NCBI GenBank assembly: GCA_014218235.1
Contig: CM024758.1
Location: forward strand, 99,237,698 to 99,301,697
DNA length: 64,000 nucleotides
From: Colocasia esculenta
Taxonomy: Eukaryota; Streptophyta; Magnoliopsida; Alismatales; Araceae
Direction: 5' to 3'
Positions 22,992-34,780 of this stretch are shown here, in pieces (within the stretch, counting starts at the first letter, position 1; every line of letters begins with the position of its first letter). Made by a program: the position numbers and the translations under genes. The notes under the pieces were generated by a model that searched no databases, was not told the origin of the DNA, and saw only the letters and a list, made by a program, of their open reading frames with translations.

Positions 22992-23990
22992 ATGGTCGTT
23001 GAACGTGCCCAGGCTAGGGACATGCAACGAATAATACAGAACTTGACTCAGGCTATACTACAAGCCACCCAGGGGGGGTAACCGCGGAGCCGGTGATCTC
23101 CATCAAAATTTTTGAAATATGGATCCGCCTAGGTTTGGAGGGAGTACTGACCCAGATGTTGCTGAACACTGGGTTAAGGAAATTGAAAGGATCTTCAGGG
23201 TCATGCAATGCACAGACCAGAACAAAGTACTACTGGCGACTTCCAATTGGAAAAGGATGCCAGGCATGGTGGGAGTCGTAGTAGAAGCAACACTAAATGG
23301 ACAACAACTAACATGGGCTCAGTTCATTGAGCGATTCAACACCAAGTACTTTTCTGAGAGGGTCCAGGAACGGAAAGCAGCCGAATTTACGGCTTTGAAA
23401 CAGAGAGGACTCAATGTGGCCGAGTATGAGGCCCAATTCTCTCGTCTGTCCCGATATGCTGCTCACTTGATTGGGACAGAAAGGATGAAGGCAAAAACAC
23501 TTCTGAATGGCTTGAGGCCCCAGTTCATCACTCAACTGGCACCAATGGACATTCAAACCTATGCTGACATGGTAAAGAAGGCTCAGTTACTGGAAGATGC
23601 CATGGAAACTGCTGAAAGAATTAAGGGAAAATCCGTAAAAAGGGAGCAAGTGTCTTCTGCTGGAAGGTATCAGCCGACTATTAGGAAGAAAAGGCCCAGT
23701 GCGGAGTAAATGAACCAGCGGATAAAAAGCCAAAGGAGATAGGTAAGCAGGTAGTGGTGACAACGGGAGAAAGGTGCAAACATTGTGACAGAGCTGGTCA
23801 TCGGTCTGAACAATGCTGGAGAGCGCATGGGAGATGCCTGCGTTGTGGTAGTCGTGACCATAGGATCTCAGACTGCCCAATATTTAAGGAACAAGCCCCT
23901 CAGGACAAAGGTCCGGATGGACAGAAGAGGCAAGGCCGCTTGCAAGCTATTCAGGAACCTGAAGCTGAAGAAGAAGGAGGTGGGAGGTAC
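22992..23990 (+). pseudogene. Gag with two CCHC zinc knuckles
   Basis: Likely start ATG at 22992 (MVVERAQARDMQ). A stop and frame change near 23080 separate this from MDPPRFGGSTDPDVAEHWVK (from 23119). The gag core follows (WAQFIERFNTKYFSERVQ, LNVAEYEAQFSRLSRYAAH), then CKHCDRAGHRSEQC and CLRCGSRDHRISDC. The reading across ...LLATF to the tryptophan motif is continuous, without the intron-like segment present in the Tekay gag at 15173-15248. Gag packages the element RNA. Confidence 0.8.
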
Positions 23991-24530
23991 ACTTACCATT
24001 CTTTCCCGACCAGCATATGTTCTCTTTGATACGGGAGCTACGCATTCCTTTATATCTCAAACATTTGTTGATACCTACCTGTGAAACCTGTCCCAATGAA
24101 TTCCGGAATAGTTGTGTCAACCCCGATTGGTCCTAGCACCAATCTTACAAACCATATGCCATCCAGTGAAGTGTTGATTGAAACCCAAAACCTACCAGCA
24201 AATTTAATATGTATGGACATGGCGGGGTATGAAGTGATACTAGGAGCAGACTGGATGTCTGAACATGGGGCTAGTATAAATTGCAGGAGAAGTCGGGTAA
24301 CCTTTAGCCATTACCCAAAACCAGTGTTCACTGGGGATAGAAACCGCAGGAGATTGTCACTTATCTCTGCACTACAAGCTAAAAGGATGATGAGGAAAGG
24401 TTGCATGGCCTTTCTTGCTGTTATTGTCATCGCAAAGAAGGAAGTCAAAATTGAGGACATCCCTGTTGTCAGCGAATACGCTGATGTTTTCCCTGAAGAC
24501 TTGCCAGGAATCCTCTTGAGCGGGAGGTGA
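23991..24530 (+). pseudogene. Aspartic protease of second gypsy element
   Basis: VLFDTGATHSFIS (active-site DTG) near 24018-24055 in one frame, then a shift to the frame 24081-24530 with ICMDMAGYEVILGADWMSEH. Typical retropepsin layout at the gag-pol junction; ends at the linker VVSEYADVFPEDLPG. Confidence 0.8.
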
Positions 24531-25350
24531 GGTTGATTTTACCATCGAGTTGGTCCCTGGAGCAGCACCAGTATCTAGGGCACCATATAGAATGTCCCCG
24601 CAGAACTAAAGGATTAAAAGAGCAACTGATGGAACTGTTAGAGAAGGGTTTCATCCGACCAAGCACATTGCCATGGGGTGCACCTGTTCTCTTCGTCAAG
24701 AAGAAGATGGGTCGATGAGGCTATGCATAGATTACAGACAACTAAATCAGTAACCTCAAGAACAAATACCCTCTGCCGAGGATTGATGAGTTGTTTGATC
24801 AATTATCTGGAGCTAGATACTTCTCTAAAATAGATCTCCGATCCGGTTATCATCAATTGAGGATCAAAGGAGAAGACATTCACAAGACTGCCTTCCGAAG
24901 CAGGTATGGGCATTATGAATTTATTGTTATGCCTTTTGGACTAACAAATGCCCCTGCAGTTTTATGCAGTTGATGAATAGCATTTATCGCCCATATCTTG
25001 ATAAATTTGTGGTGGTATTCATCGATGATATTTGATCTATTCTAAGACAAAGGAAGAGCATGAGGAGCATTTGAGGATTTCATTACAGATCTTAAGAGAG
25101 AATAATTATATGCCAAGCTGAGTAAATGTGAATTTTGGCTTGAGGAGTATCCTTTTTAGGACATGTGGTAACCAAGGATGGTATCGCTGTTGATCCATCA
25201 AAGGTTGAGGCTGTATTGAGATGGGAAAGACCGACAAGCGTCACTGAGATCAGGAGCTTCCTAGTCTAGCAGGATATTACCGAAGGTTTATAAAGGATTT
25301 CTCAAAGATTGCAGTGCCATTAACCAAACTGACCCGGAAGGAAAATCCGT
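24531..25350 (+). pseudogene. Reverse transcriptase of second gypsy element, frameshifted
   Basis: Motifs include KGFIRPSTLPWGAPVLFVKK, LCIDYRQLN-like, FSKIDLRSGYHQLRIK (24791-24973), VMPFGLTNAP and VVVFIDD near 25010-25030 (catalytic box). Most breaks are single missing bases in short runs. The function is cDNA synthesis from element RNA. Confidence 0.8.
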
Positions 25351-25870
25351 TTGTGTGGACTGATGAATGTGAAGAAAGCTTTAACAACTTGAAGAAGTGT
25401 CTGACTACTGCTCCTGTCCTCGCCTTACCCACTGAAGAGGAGGATTTGAAATTTATTCAAATGCTTCTGGAACAGGTCTGGGATGCGTCTTAATGCAACA
25501 AGGGAAGGTAATAGCATATGCCTCAAGACAGTTGAAGATCCACGAAGTGAACTACCCGGTTCATGACCTGGAGTTAGCAGCTGTAGTATTCGCCTTGAAG
25601 ATATGGAGGCATTATATTTATGGTGAGTAATTTAGGTCTTTTCTGACCACAAGAGTTTGAAATACTTGTTCTCTCAAAAGGAGCTTAACATGAGACAAAG
25701 AAGGTGGTTAGAGTACCTTAAGACTTTGACTTTTCCATTCAGTATCACCCGGGGAAAGCCAATGTAGTGGCAGACGCTCTAAGTAGACAACCAGGAGCTA
25801 TGCTAGCTAATATGATGCTGGGCGAATGGAAGTTACTGGAGCAATTTGCAAGCTTGAACTTAGACATGGA
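25351..25870 (+). pseudogene. RNase H of second gypsy element, frameshifted
   Basis: Translated pieces read VIAYASRQLK, NYPVHDLELAAVVFALKIWR and FQYHPGKANVVADALSRQ, in order, across several frames. Confidence 0.75.
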
Positions 25871-27047
25871 AAGAAGAAAAAACAAGTAATGATCTCCAAT
25901 CTCCAAATACAATCCGATCTACTGACCGAAATCAAGGAGAAACAGGGAGATGATCCTTTCTTAGTGAGATCAAGGAGAAGCTAGAACAAAGACCTGATTT
26001 TACTCTATCAGCTGAAGGGAGATTACTTTTCCGAGGTATAAACTCAAGAAGAGGTTACTAAATGAAGCCCACCAGTCCAAGTACACGATTCATCCTGGTT
26101 CAACAAAGATGTACCAAGACTTAAAAAGGTCGTACTGGTGGCCGAACATGAAGAGGGATGTGGCCAATCATGTGGCATACTATTTAACATGCATGAAAGT
26201 CAAGGCCGAGCATTTCCGTACAGCTGGTGGACTGCTACCACTGGAAATCCCAAAATGGAAGTGGGATAGCATCGGTATGGACTTTATCATGGGATTGCCC
26301 AAGACTAGAGGTGGTATGGATGCAATTTGGGTAATAGTTGATCGATTGACTAAGTCGTCTCACTTCTTGCCGATCAAGAGTACATGGTCAGTGGATGTGT
26401 TGGCTGCATTATATGTTAAGGAAGTAGTCAGATTGCATGGGATTCCATCTAACATAATATCGGATCGGGACCCTAGATTACTTCACACTTTTGGAGGGTT
26501 TACAAGCAGCAATGGGTACTAAGCTGAACTTTAGTACTACTTTCCCCTCAGACCGATGGACAAACTGAAAGGACCAATCAAATTGTGGAGGATATACTTC
26601 GTGCTCTGGTGCTAGATTTTAGAGGGCGATGGGATGATCAGTTGTACCTGATGGAGTTTGCATATAACACAGCTATCAGGCAAGTATCAAGATGGCTCCA
26701 TTTGAAGCCTTATATGGTAGGAGTTGCAGATCACCCCTTTGTTGGGAAGAGGTTGGGGAGAACCAATGGGTTGGACCCGACTAATTGAGGCGACTGTCAG
26801 GAAGGTTTAGATTGTCAGGGAACGTCTGAAGATAGCACAATCCAGGCAGAAGAGTTATGCAGACAAGAGAAGGAGAGACTAGAATTTCAGGTTGACGAAC
26901 ATGTTTTCTTGAAGGTCTCACCTTCAAGGGGAATACAAAGATTTGGGATCAAAGGAAGTTGAGTCCCAGATTCATCGGACCATTTGAAATTCTGGAAAGG
27001 ATTGGTCAGGTGGCATATAGACTTGCACTACCCCCCAGCTGGCGAGC
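25871..27047 (+). pseudogene. Integrase of second gypsy element, frameshifted
   Basis: The frame 26109-26522 holds MYQDLKRSYWWPNMKRDV, the expected HHCC-domain end, then WDSIGMDFIMGLP and VIVDRLTKSSHFLP with the first catalytic aspartate and IISDRDPRL with the second. Downstream pieces (26585-26788) include LVLDFRGRWDDQLYLMEFAYN. Confidence 0.8.
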
Positions 27048-27356
27048 GTGCATAATGTGTTCCACATATCCATGCTGAGGAAGTACTTATTCAATGTTGA
27101 CCATGTAATCAACCATGAGGACTTGGAGATTCGGGAGGACCTGACTTATGAAGAGAAGCCGATCAAACTGTTGGATCGGAAGATTCAACGACTCGGGAAT
27201 CGTACCATACCTATGGTGAAGGTCCAATGGAGTCGAGAGGGAGTTACAAATGCTACCTGGGAAACAGATGAAAGAATGAAGAAAAACCACCCAGAACTAT
27301 TCTCAGGTACAAACTACACATTACGTGTAAATTTGGGGACCAATTTTTTTTTTTAA
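27048..27356 (+). pseudogene. C-terminal chromodomain-like region
   Basis: MHNVFHISMLRKYLFNVDHV, then LDRKIQRLGNRTIPMVKVQW and ATWETDERMKKNHPELF. This is the standard C-terminus of plant chromovirus integrase; the aromatic VQW and the acidic end fit a chromodomain-type fold. Confidence 0.75.
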
Positions 27357-27367
27357 GTGGGGGAGGA
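27354..27367 (+). other. Polypurine tract
   Basis: aagtgggggaggat immediately before the 3' LTR start tgtaacaccc. Confidence 0.75.
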
Positions 27368-29246
27368 TGTAACACCCTGAAATTTAGTGATTTAAAAATT
27401 TTGGAAATAAAGGAGAATAAGATTACATAAACGTATTGGAGAGACTCCAATACCATGTGATTAATGACCCATTAACAAGATTGGGCCAATAGAGCATATT
27501 TGGCCCAAGGATATAAACAAACTAGGACAGGAAATTTCCCAGAAATTCGTGTATGTAATTATGCCATAATTGGAGAGGGCAAGTTAGGGTTAAAATTAAG
27601 GTAATTAGTCATGCAAGGTAAGCCAAAACAGAACCCAACCCCAATTGGTGGTTTCCTAAACCTTTGCTACCTCCTTTGGGTGGAGAATCCCAGATTTCTT
27701 GGAAAGTAGGGAGCAGAATTCGCAGCCCCTTTCCTAGTCTCGTTAGGACTCTTAACTACACCCTAAAACTATAATAACTCATCCCTAGACTCTTGGGGAG
27801 GTTAACAACGAGTTGGGGTCGTTTGGAGGCAGGCTAGAGCTTCTAAGGAGAAGGAGAAAGGCTGGGAACCCGGAGCTTCATCCCATGCATCCTCTGTTAC
27901 ATCCAGAACGTCGACTGGACTTAGATCTTCATAAGGTAGGTGTTCTCGGGCCAAGATTAAAGAAAACCAACACCATCATGTAGTTCTCTGAGTCTAGGAA
28001 TATTTGCATTTGGTTTGACTCAATTTCATGGAGTATTTTGGTATTCGTAGTTTTCCCGAAGTCTCGCACAGTTAGGGATTTTCCCGTTCTTCTTTTTATG
28101 CACATGCTTCGAGACCAATTTGACTAAAATTTCTTCACGAAAGTTTTTCTAATTGAAGTCATGATCATCTTTTATGTTGGACGTTTTGTCCAAAAGTCTT
28201 TGGTTAGAGAGTTATAGGCATGGGAAGAGAGTCACTGCATGATACTGTGATTTCGGGCTACACTTGACTTTTTGTTCTTAATATATTTTCTCGGGATTAG
28301 AGACTGAATTAGATCAAACTCCCAACATCAAAGTTCTTCTACTAGTTATCCTCGTCATCTTTTATGTTGAACATTTTGTCTAATTGTCAATGGTTAGAGA
28401 GTTATAAGAAGGGAAAGTGAATCGCTGTATGAGACGTGTTTTCTGGTTACACTTGATTTATATGTTTTTGTCTGTGAGGGACACTAGTGTCGACACTACC
28501 TGAACTAGTGTCGACACACTGTCCCAAAACAGCCCAGAAAGTGTTCTGGGAAGCTCTCTAGTGTCGACACTACCTGATCTAGTGTCGACACACTGTCCTA
28601 GTTTGACCTAGAAAGTTTCTGGGAGCTGATCTAGTGTCGACACTACCTGATCTAGTGTCGACACACTGTCCCATATTGGTCAGAAGGTTTTCTGGAAGCT
28701 GTCTCTAGTGTCGACACTACTTGATCTCGTGTCGACACTACTTGACCTTTTTGCCTTGTATTTGAAGCATTGTGTCGACACTACTTGATCCAGTGTCGAC
28801 ACTACTTGACCAGTTTTGCATTATTTTGTGTTGTGTTTGAAGCATCGTGTCGACACCACTTGATCTAGTGTCGACACTACCCTTACAAGATTTTGCATAT
28901 TTTGGGTCTGATCATTCCATTATGTCTACAAACATGTGCATGATGTTATAGGGTATGCATGGACCTAAAATAAATCAACCCATTGACAAATAGTAATGAT
29001 ATGAATACGATTCTAATGTGTAATTGTGATTGATCTTATGTCCATTGGATTATCTTGTGATCTTCCTTATTGTCAACTGATAAGATAAGAATATGATATG
29101 AATGTGGGGATGAATACATGTTAGTGTGGACTTGTTAGTGGTGTTAATGTCATGATTTGCATATAAGTTTCAATAGTTACATGCTTTCCGGTGTTCAATT
29201 AATTATTGGTCATATGCATACATGCTAGGAAAAATCCGTGACTCAT
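27368..29246 (+). repeat. 3' LTR of second gypsy element, truncated
   Basis: Matches 19878-21732 and stops abruptly after ccgtgactcat. The last third of the LTR (about 1.08 kb) is missing and copia pol (minus strand) begins at 29247. Confidence 0.9.
28487..28877 (+). repeat. Second copy of the paired gtgtcgacac array
   Basis: Twelve decamers in six pairs, every pair exactly 21 bp apart (for example 28487 and 28508; 28772 and 28793). Confidence 0.95.
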
Positions 29247-29249
29247 ATT

Positions 29250-30213
29250 CTGATAATATTGTTCTTGCCATATATATAGAGTTCTATTCTTTCTCTCAGA
29301 AATTCCATTTTGCTGTGGTGTTCTTGGTGATAAGAAATTATGCTCATTCCCTGATCATCACAGAATCTAGCAAATTTTCATTCTGAAATTCACCACCATG
29401 ATCTGATCGGATAGGCACAATGCTGAACTTCTGGTTTTTCTGGATTCTCTTGCTGAAACTGACAAAATTTTCGAAAGTGTCATCTTTATGCTCTAGGAAT
29501 GATACCCATGTGAATCTTGAGTAGTCATCGACTATGACAAATCCAAAGTTCTTACCTCCAAGACTGGTAGTCCTCATTGGCCCAAATAGATCCATATGAA
29601 GGAGCTCTAAGGGTTTTGAGGTGGTTACTACTGTCTTTGACTTGAAGGAGCTCTTGGTGTGTTTTCCCTTAGCACAAGGTCCGCATACACCTTCCATTTT
29701 TACACTGACTTTTGGCAGACCTTCTACAAGATTTTTCTTCAGCAATTTTCTCATGCCATCTAAGTTGCAATGACCCAGTCTTCTGTGCCACAATTCAGTA
29801 GATTTATCCTTGTTTGCTGCCAGATAGACATCTTGATCCTTGAGTTCTTCAAGATGGAGTGTGTATAGATTCTTCTCTCTATTGGCTTCAGAAATTACTG
29901 CTCCATTCTTTAATATGCTGCACTTTGACTCTTGAAACTGAATCTGATGGCCTCTGTCACAAAGCTGGCTGATGCTAATTAGATTATGCTTCAGTCCTTT
30001 GACTAGCAGTACATCTTCAATGACTATCTTTCCTTTGTTGCTTACGGAACCACTGCCAACGACTGTGCCTTTCCCATTGTCTCCATAGGTGACTGTTCCT
30101 TCTTCAGCTTGGAGATGGGTGAACAGCTTCCGGTTCCCTGACATGTGCCTTGAGCATCCACTGTCCAAATACCATTTGGATGCTCGAGTGTTGCCCTGAA
30201 ATAAAACCATCAA
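29250..30213 (-). pseudogene. Copia protease and integrase core (truncated pol)
   Basis: The 289-codon frame 29344-30213 contains WYLDSGCSRHMSGN (copia protease, D-S-G), then the gag-pre-integrase zinc region (LWHRRLGHCNLDGMRKLL ... CGPCAKGKH), then the integrase core with LLHMDLFGPMRTTSLGG and IVDDYSRFTWVSFL. At 29344 a frameshift occurs; translated pieces below it continue as RTPQQNG-type integrase sequence to about 29250. Reverse transcriptase is absent. Confidence 0.85.
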
Positions 30214-32010
30214 GTTTTAGGTACCCAAATTCTTTTGGGTCCTGATGGGTTAGTATCATTGATTTTACTTTTTATTATCCATTTCTTATGTCTTGTTGGG
30301 CATGTTGTTATGATATGTCCTAATTTGTTGCAGTGACTACAACAGGATAATTTTGTTACTTTTTCTATATACTTGAAATCAGCTTTATATGCTATATCTT
30401 GTTCAGGTACAAATTTTGGTGTTGGATATATTTTAGGATAAACTATGGTTTCTTCATTATCTTGGGGTGTATATCCTAATCCATTTTTCTTCTTACCTGA
30501 TCTTCTAGCACCTTTTAATATTAGAGAGTTTTTACCATTAGTAAATTTTTCTAGTGTGCTTGATAGTTTATCATTTTCTTCATTTAAGTTTTTAATTTCT
30601 TTCCTTAATTCATCTGCACTTTCCTGTTTTTCTAGTTTTGTTATTTGTTTATTTTTATCGTTTAAATCTTCACATAGTAGCTCATTCCTTCTTTTAAGTT
30701 CAGTTATTTGTTTTTCTAGTTCTTCATTTTCTGTTTTCAGATCAGAGTTAGTGTTTTCTAAACAAGCATTATTTTTCTTACTTGTTTTTAGCAGTTTGGT
30801 TATTTCTCTATATTTATCATAAAGTTCATTAAATGCTTCCTCTAGATTATCAGAATCAGATTCATTGCATGAATCAAAAGAAGAGTCAGAGGTTACCTTT
30901 TCTTCAGTATTAGCCATGAAGGCCAAGTTGGCTTCTTCTTCATCACTGCAGGAGCTTGACTCACTATCTGAGTCGCTACTGTTCTCCCATGCTGCCATCG
31001 CCTTCTTTTTGTACTTTCTGAACTTCTTTGAGCTCTCTTTCTTTTTTGAACTCTGGCTTCTTGAATTTTGGACACTCAGCTTTAATGTGTCCTGGCTTCT
31101 TACATTCATAGCAGATGGGTTCTCCTTTCTTAAGATCTTTTCCATCTGGTCTCTTGAAGTCCTTGTTTCTCTTGAAGTGTCTTCTACCAGATTGGAATTT
31201 CTTCTTCTTAGCCAAAATTCGCTGCAATTTTCTTGATAGCATTGCTTCCTCATTCTCACTGTCCATATCACTTTTACTCGCATCTGAACTTGCTTCTGGT
31301 GAATCTTCTTCAGCTTTTAAGGCGTTGGAGTGCTTCTTTCTGCTAGAGGACTCTCCTAGCCTTTCCATGTTGATCTCATGGGCCATGAGGGACCCAATGA
31401 GTTTTTCTACTGACATTCTCTTCAGGTCATTGGCTTCTTCTATTGCTGTGACCTTTGGGGTCCATGCGGACGGTAAGGATCTAAGTATTTTTCTCACCAT
31501 GTCTCCAATCTCATAAGTTTTCCCCAGACCAGCTAGTCCATTTGTGATGTCAGTGAACCGACTGAACATTTGAGTTATGGACTCACCTGATTGCATCTGA
31601 AATCTTTCGTATTGAGTGACAAGAATGTCGATTCTTGTTTCCTTCACTTTGTCTGTGCCTTCATAAGTAATCCTGAGCTTTTCCCACATTTCCATTGCGG
31701 ATTTGCAGGCTGAGACTCTGTTGAACTCCTTTTTACTTAGAGCACAGCATAAGATGCTCTTTGCTTTGCAATTCAAGGAGATCTTCTTTCTGTCATCATC
31801 CGTCCACTGCGCTTTCTCATTTGTGTGACGAACAGATCACCTTCTCTACTATGACTTCTAATTTGATAGAACTCACATTCTATGGTCTTCCAGTAATGGA
31901 TAGTCCTTGTAGAAAGTATTCCATTCTGGTCTTCCAGTAAGGATAGTCTTCACCTCGAAGAGAGAGGTCGGTTGACAGACTGACCTTCAATGTTGCCTTG
32001 GGCTGCCATG
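30210..32010 (-). pseudogene. Copia gag, coiled-coil type with two CCHC knuckles
   Basis: The likely start is the ATG at 32008-32010 (MAAQGNIEG), shortly after the primer site. The N-terminal RGEDYPYWKTRMEYFLQG is the usual copia gag opening; the middle frame (30976-31776) has the gag core (SACKSAMEMWEKLRITYEG, QYERFQMQSGESI), and CYECKKPGHIKAEC. The last frame (30210-31283) has an acidic serine-rich linker, a coiled coil of about 100 residues (EELEKQITELKRRNELL and on) and CSHCNKLGHIITTC, ending GPKRIWVPKT. Long coiled coils are known in Sirevirus gag. One or two frameshifts break it. Confidence 0.8.
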
Positions 32011-32058
32011 GATCTTTACTCTTCAGATCGTTGGACCCTTTCTTTGTCGAAGAGACTC

Positions 32059-32070
32059 GCTCTGATACCA
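32059..32070 (-). other. Primer-binding site (initiator tRNA-Met)
   Basis: Minus strand tggtatcagagc two bases after the LTR end ...gggcaaca. Confidence 0.85.
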
Positions 32071-32356
32071 CTTGTTGCCCAGTTGACAAGCCCAGAGGGG
32101 GGGTGAATGGGTCTTCTAAAGTTATTCTACAAGATACTTATAACCAAAAATATTCACACAAGAATTCTTCGAAGGAGGTTAGTGACTGTTAGTTCAAATA
32201 TCAAACACACAAAGAAGACAATCAAACAACACAGGATTTATCCTGGTTCGGACCTCCTTTCCTTAGGAGTCCTACGTCCAGTCCCCGAGGAACAACTCAG
32301 GATTTCACTAACAAGGGTACAGTCCCCCTAAGGACACTACAACACCCAGCTCAGCT

Positions 32357-32580
32357 GGTCTTCCTTCACACCCGAAGGGAATCACAACACCCTGGATACC
32401 TCACCAGGTCTTCATTCACAACTGAAGGGAACTACACCCTAGATACCACCAGGTCTTCCTTCACACCCGAAGGGATCACAACACCCTGGATACCTCACCA
32501 GGTCTTCCTTCACAACCGAAGGGAACTACACCCTGGATACCACCAGGTCTTCCTTCACACCCGAAGGGAATCACAACTCA
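32357..32580. repeat. Tandem repeat, alternating 50/45-bp units
   Basis: ggtcttc starts recur at 32357, 32407, 32452, 32501 and 32546, each followed by cttcacaNccgaaggga. The array lies in the transcribed part of the LTR. Confidence 0.85.
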
Positions 32581-32840
32581 AAGAGAATTGAATGAAATGA
32601 AATTCAAGCCCCTAGATCAAGCTTTTAACAAGCAAGGATCTGAAGCAACTAGTGCTGAGAGCAAGATCTAAAACAAGTTACACTCTCAGAACTACACGGG
32701 CTCTCTTAGAAAATCTATTACAACACAGAGAGCGAAGAGCTGAAGATGATGAAGAAAAGTAAGGTTCTTGGCTCTAGACTTTCTTCAGAAGAATTTGAAT
32801 GCTTGAACAACGTTGTATCTTCTTCTGTTCTTCTTACTTG

Positions 32841-32848
32841 TATTTATA
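32841..32848 (-). promoter_or_regulatory. TATA box of copia LTR
   Basis: Minus strand gatataaatac, downstream (in transcription direction) of the 59-bp arrays. Confidence 0.5.
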
Positions 32849-33302
32849 TCTTCAATTTAAAATCTAGACGTTGAAGTGTCCGTTGTCTCTCTCTTGAGTA
32901 GTCGTTAGACTGAATGACACCTGGAGTCTTGGAAGCTTCCAGTCAACAGTCTTTTGAGCACGCGAAAAGATGAGATCTTCAGAAATATCCTTTGGCTTCT
33001 ATTTTGTTTAACGTTGTAACATGGAGCTAGATCAGAGGCCTGTACAAATGTCAATCTCAAATAGCAGACAGCTAGGCTGTCTCTGATGTCAGTCAACATC
33101 AGTAACAATAGACATGAGAATAGTAAAGCTAAATAGCTGAGTCTAAAACACGTTATCAGAGTAAGCATGATAAAGGATGATATCGTCTGCATGCATGCAG
33201 AGAAGCGTTCAGATCTCATAAATGTAGGAGCGTCAGAGAGATATCTACGTGGACCTTGACCAGTCAACGCTTTTAATATGAATAAGATATCAAGTCAAAA
33301 TG

Positions 33303-33952
33303 AAATCGATGATTGTATGAATAAGTCAGGTTGACCAAGTCGTTATGAGACAGAAGAAATCGTTGTGAAACACTTAACAAATCGTTATACAAGCAAATCG
33401 TTGTGTTCACTGAAGAAATCGTTGTGAAACACTTAACAATTGTTATACAAAGCAAATCGTTGTGTTCACTGAAGAAATCATTGTGAAACACTTATCAATC
33501 GTTATACAAAGCAAATCGTTGTGTTCACTGAAGAAATCGTTGTGAAACACTTAACAAATCGTTATACAAAGCAAATCGTTGCGAGTTCTAAAGAAATCGT
33601 TATGATAACTTATAGAATCGTTACGGCGGGCAAGTCGTTACGCTTTCTAAAGAAATCATTATGATGACTTATAGAATCGTTATGACAGGCAAGTCGTTAC
33701 GCTTTCTAAAGAAATCGTTACGATGACTTATAGAATCGTTATGACAGGCAAGTCGTTACGCTTTCTAAAGAAATCGTTACGATGACTTATAGAATCGTTA
33801 TGACAGGCAAGTCGTTACGCTTTCTAAAGAAATCGTTACGATGACTTATAGAATCGTTACAAGATCGACTTGTTTGAAACCTTTCCAGTCTTACAAGGAA
33901 ATCGTTAAAACACTTATGAAATCGTTGTGACTTTCAACAGAAGTCGATGTGG
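33303..33952. repeat. Two 59-bp-period arrays built on (a)atcgtt
   Basis: Array one repeats gttgtgaaacac at 33362, 33421, 33480 and 33539. Array two repeats gatgacttatagaatcg near 33663, 33722 and 33781. Each 59-bp unit has three tcgtt cores spaced 21, 17 and 21 bp. They lie upstream of the TATA box. Confidence 0.9.
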
Positions 33953-34144
33953 ACTTAGAGAAATGCACTTACCTGGCTTATTGACAGAAGTATTTAGTAC
34001 TTACTAAATGTGCTTGATTTTCCTTGTTTATTTTCTGTGCTTAAGACTCATAAAATGCATGTTAGAAAACTTTGATATTGTTTTGTTAATCACCAAAATA
34101 AATATGTAATTAATTATAATTACAGGGGGATGTTCTGATCATCA

Positions 34145-34780
34145 ACCTCCACCCGAAGAAAAGCGCGGGAATGTGCGGTGGATTCTCCTTCCTTCTTCCG
34201 CCGGCCGGTCGACGAAGAAGATTTGATGCCGGTTACCTTGCAAGAAGAGAAAGACAGAAAAACACGTGAAAGAGAATTAGACTGCGAGGTGTAGTGAAAT
34301 GCGAAGGGTACGGAATATAAAAGACATGCAAATGGAGGTTAACACACCTCGTGGAGGTGGAGTTAAACCCCTAAAGTGGGTAGGAAGAAAGTGTGATGTA
34401 TGTGTGTGTGTGGAAATTCGGTGAAATGTATGCAACTAACTAAAAAAAAGACTAAAAGAGAAAGGGATGGAGGAACGGAGGCGTCGACGTAGCCCGGTGG
34501 TGGCGAGGGACGAGGAGAAATGAGAGAAGATGCCGGTGGAGCCCCTCCCGCTACTACTCCTCCGCATGGGAACTCCGGCTCGCGAGGAAGGTGACGCGAG
34601 GACGGCGCACATGCTCCACCTCGACTTCGGAATGTGAGCTCCCGATCTGACAGAGTCCCGCCTCGAAGGGTTGGAGAATTGAAGCTCATGGGTCGGGGTG
34701 AGAGTTTGGCAAGGCTTCGCCGTAGTTGAGATTGGATGCAAATGAGGGCCCCCGGGGTCTGTATTTATAGCTGAAATTGC
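34145..34780 (-). other. Promoter-like region with short open frames, unidentified
   Basis: On the minus strand a good TATA box (tataaata, 34762-34769) is followed by an open frame from an ATG at about 34689 (MSFNSPTLRGGTLSD, 108 codons to 34363) and an overlapping frame (34436-34786). The composition is rich in R, S and P, as in plastid transit peptides or in noise. It may be the first exon of a gene cut by the copia insertion at 34144, or part of another LTR. I recognise no domain. Confidence 0.3.

Larger units (their letters stand above)
19878..29246 (+). mobile_element. Second chromodomain gypsy element, plus strand, 3' LTR truncated
   Basis: LTR 19878-22808, primer site, gag, protease, reverse transcriptase, RNase H, integrase, chromodomain-like end, polypurine tract, and a second LTR from 27368 broken off at 29246. 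The order and chromodomain place it with chromoviruses, probably Tekay-like but distinct from the element at 8423-19129. It lies inside a copia element on the opposite strand. Pol is broken by many single-base deletions. Confidence 0.85.
29247..34144 (-). mobile_element. Sirevirus-like Ty1/copia element, 5' half (minus strand)
   Basis: 5' LTR 32073-34144, tRNA-Met primer site, gag with coiled coil and two zinc knuckles, then protease and integrase; broken at 29247 by the gypsy insertion. Gag with a long coiled coil fits Sirevirus. The RNase H end at 19574-19877 is probably the other side; the region between (rest of integrase, reverse transcriptase) is deleted. Confidence 0.8.
32073..34144 (-). 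repeat. 5' LTR of Sirevirus-like copia element (about 2.07 kb)
   Basis: The primer-site side ends tgttgccc (32073). The outer boundary is less sure and is set at ...ctgatcatca (34144) by the TG...CA rule and by alignment of the preceding ttgttaatcaccaaaat to the same place in the gag-only copia LTR. Confidence 0.7.

Noticed and set aside
30445..31516. Plus-strand frames rich in S, F and L (30445-30822, 30865-31236, 31115-31516)
   Set aside because: They are antisense shadows of the copia gag coiled coil and acidic linker on the minus strand.
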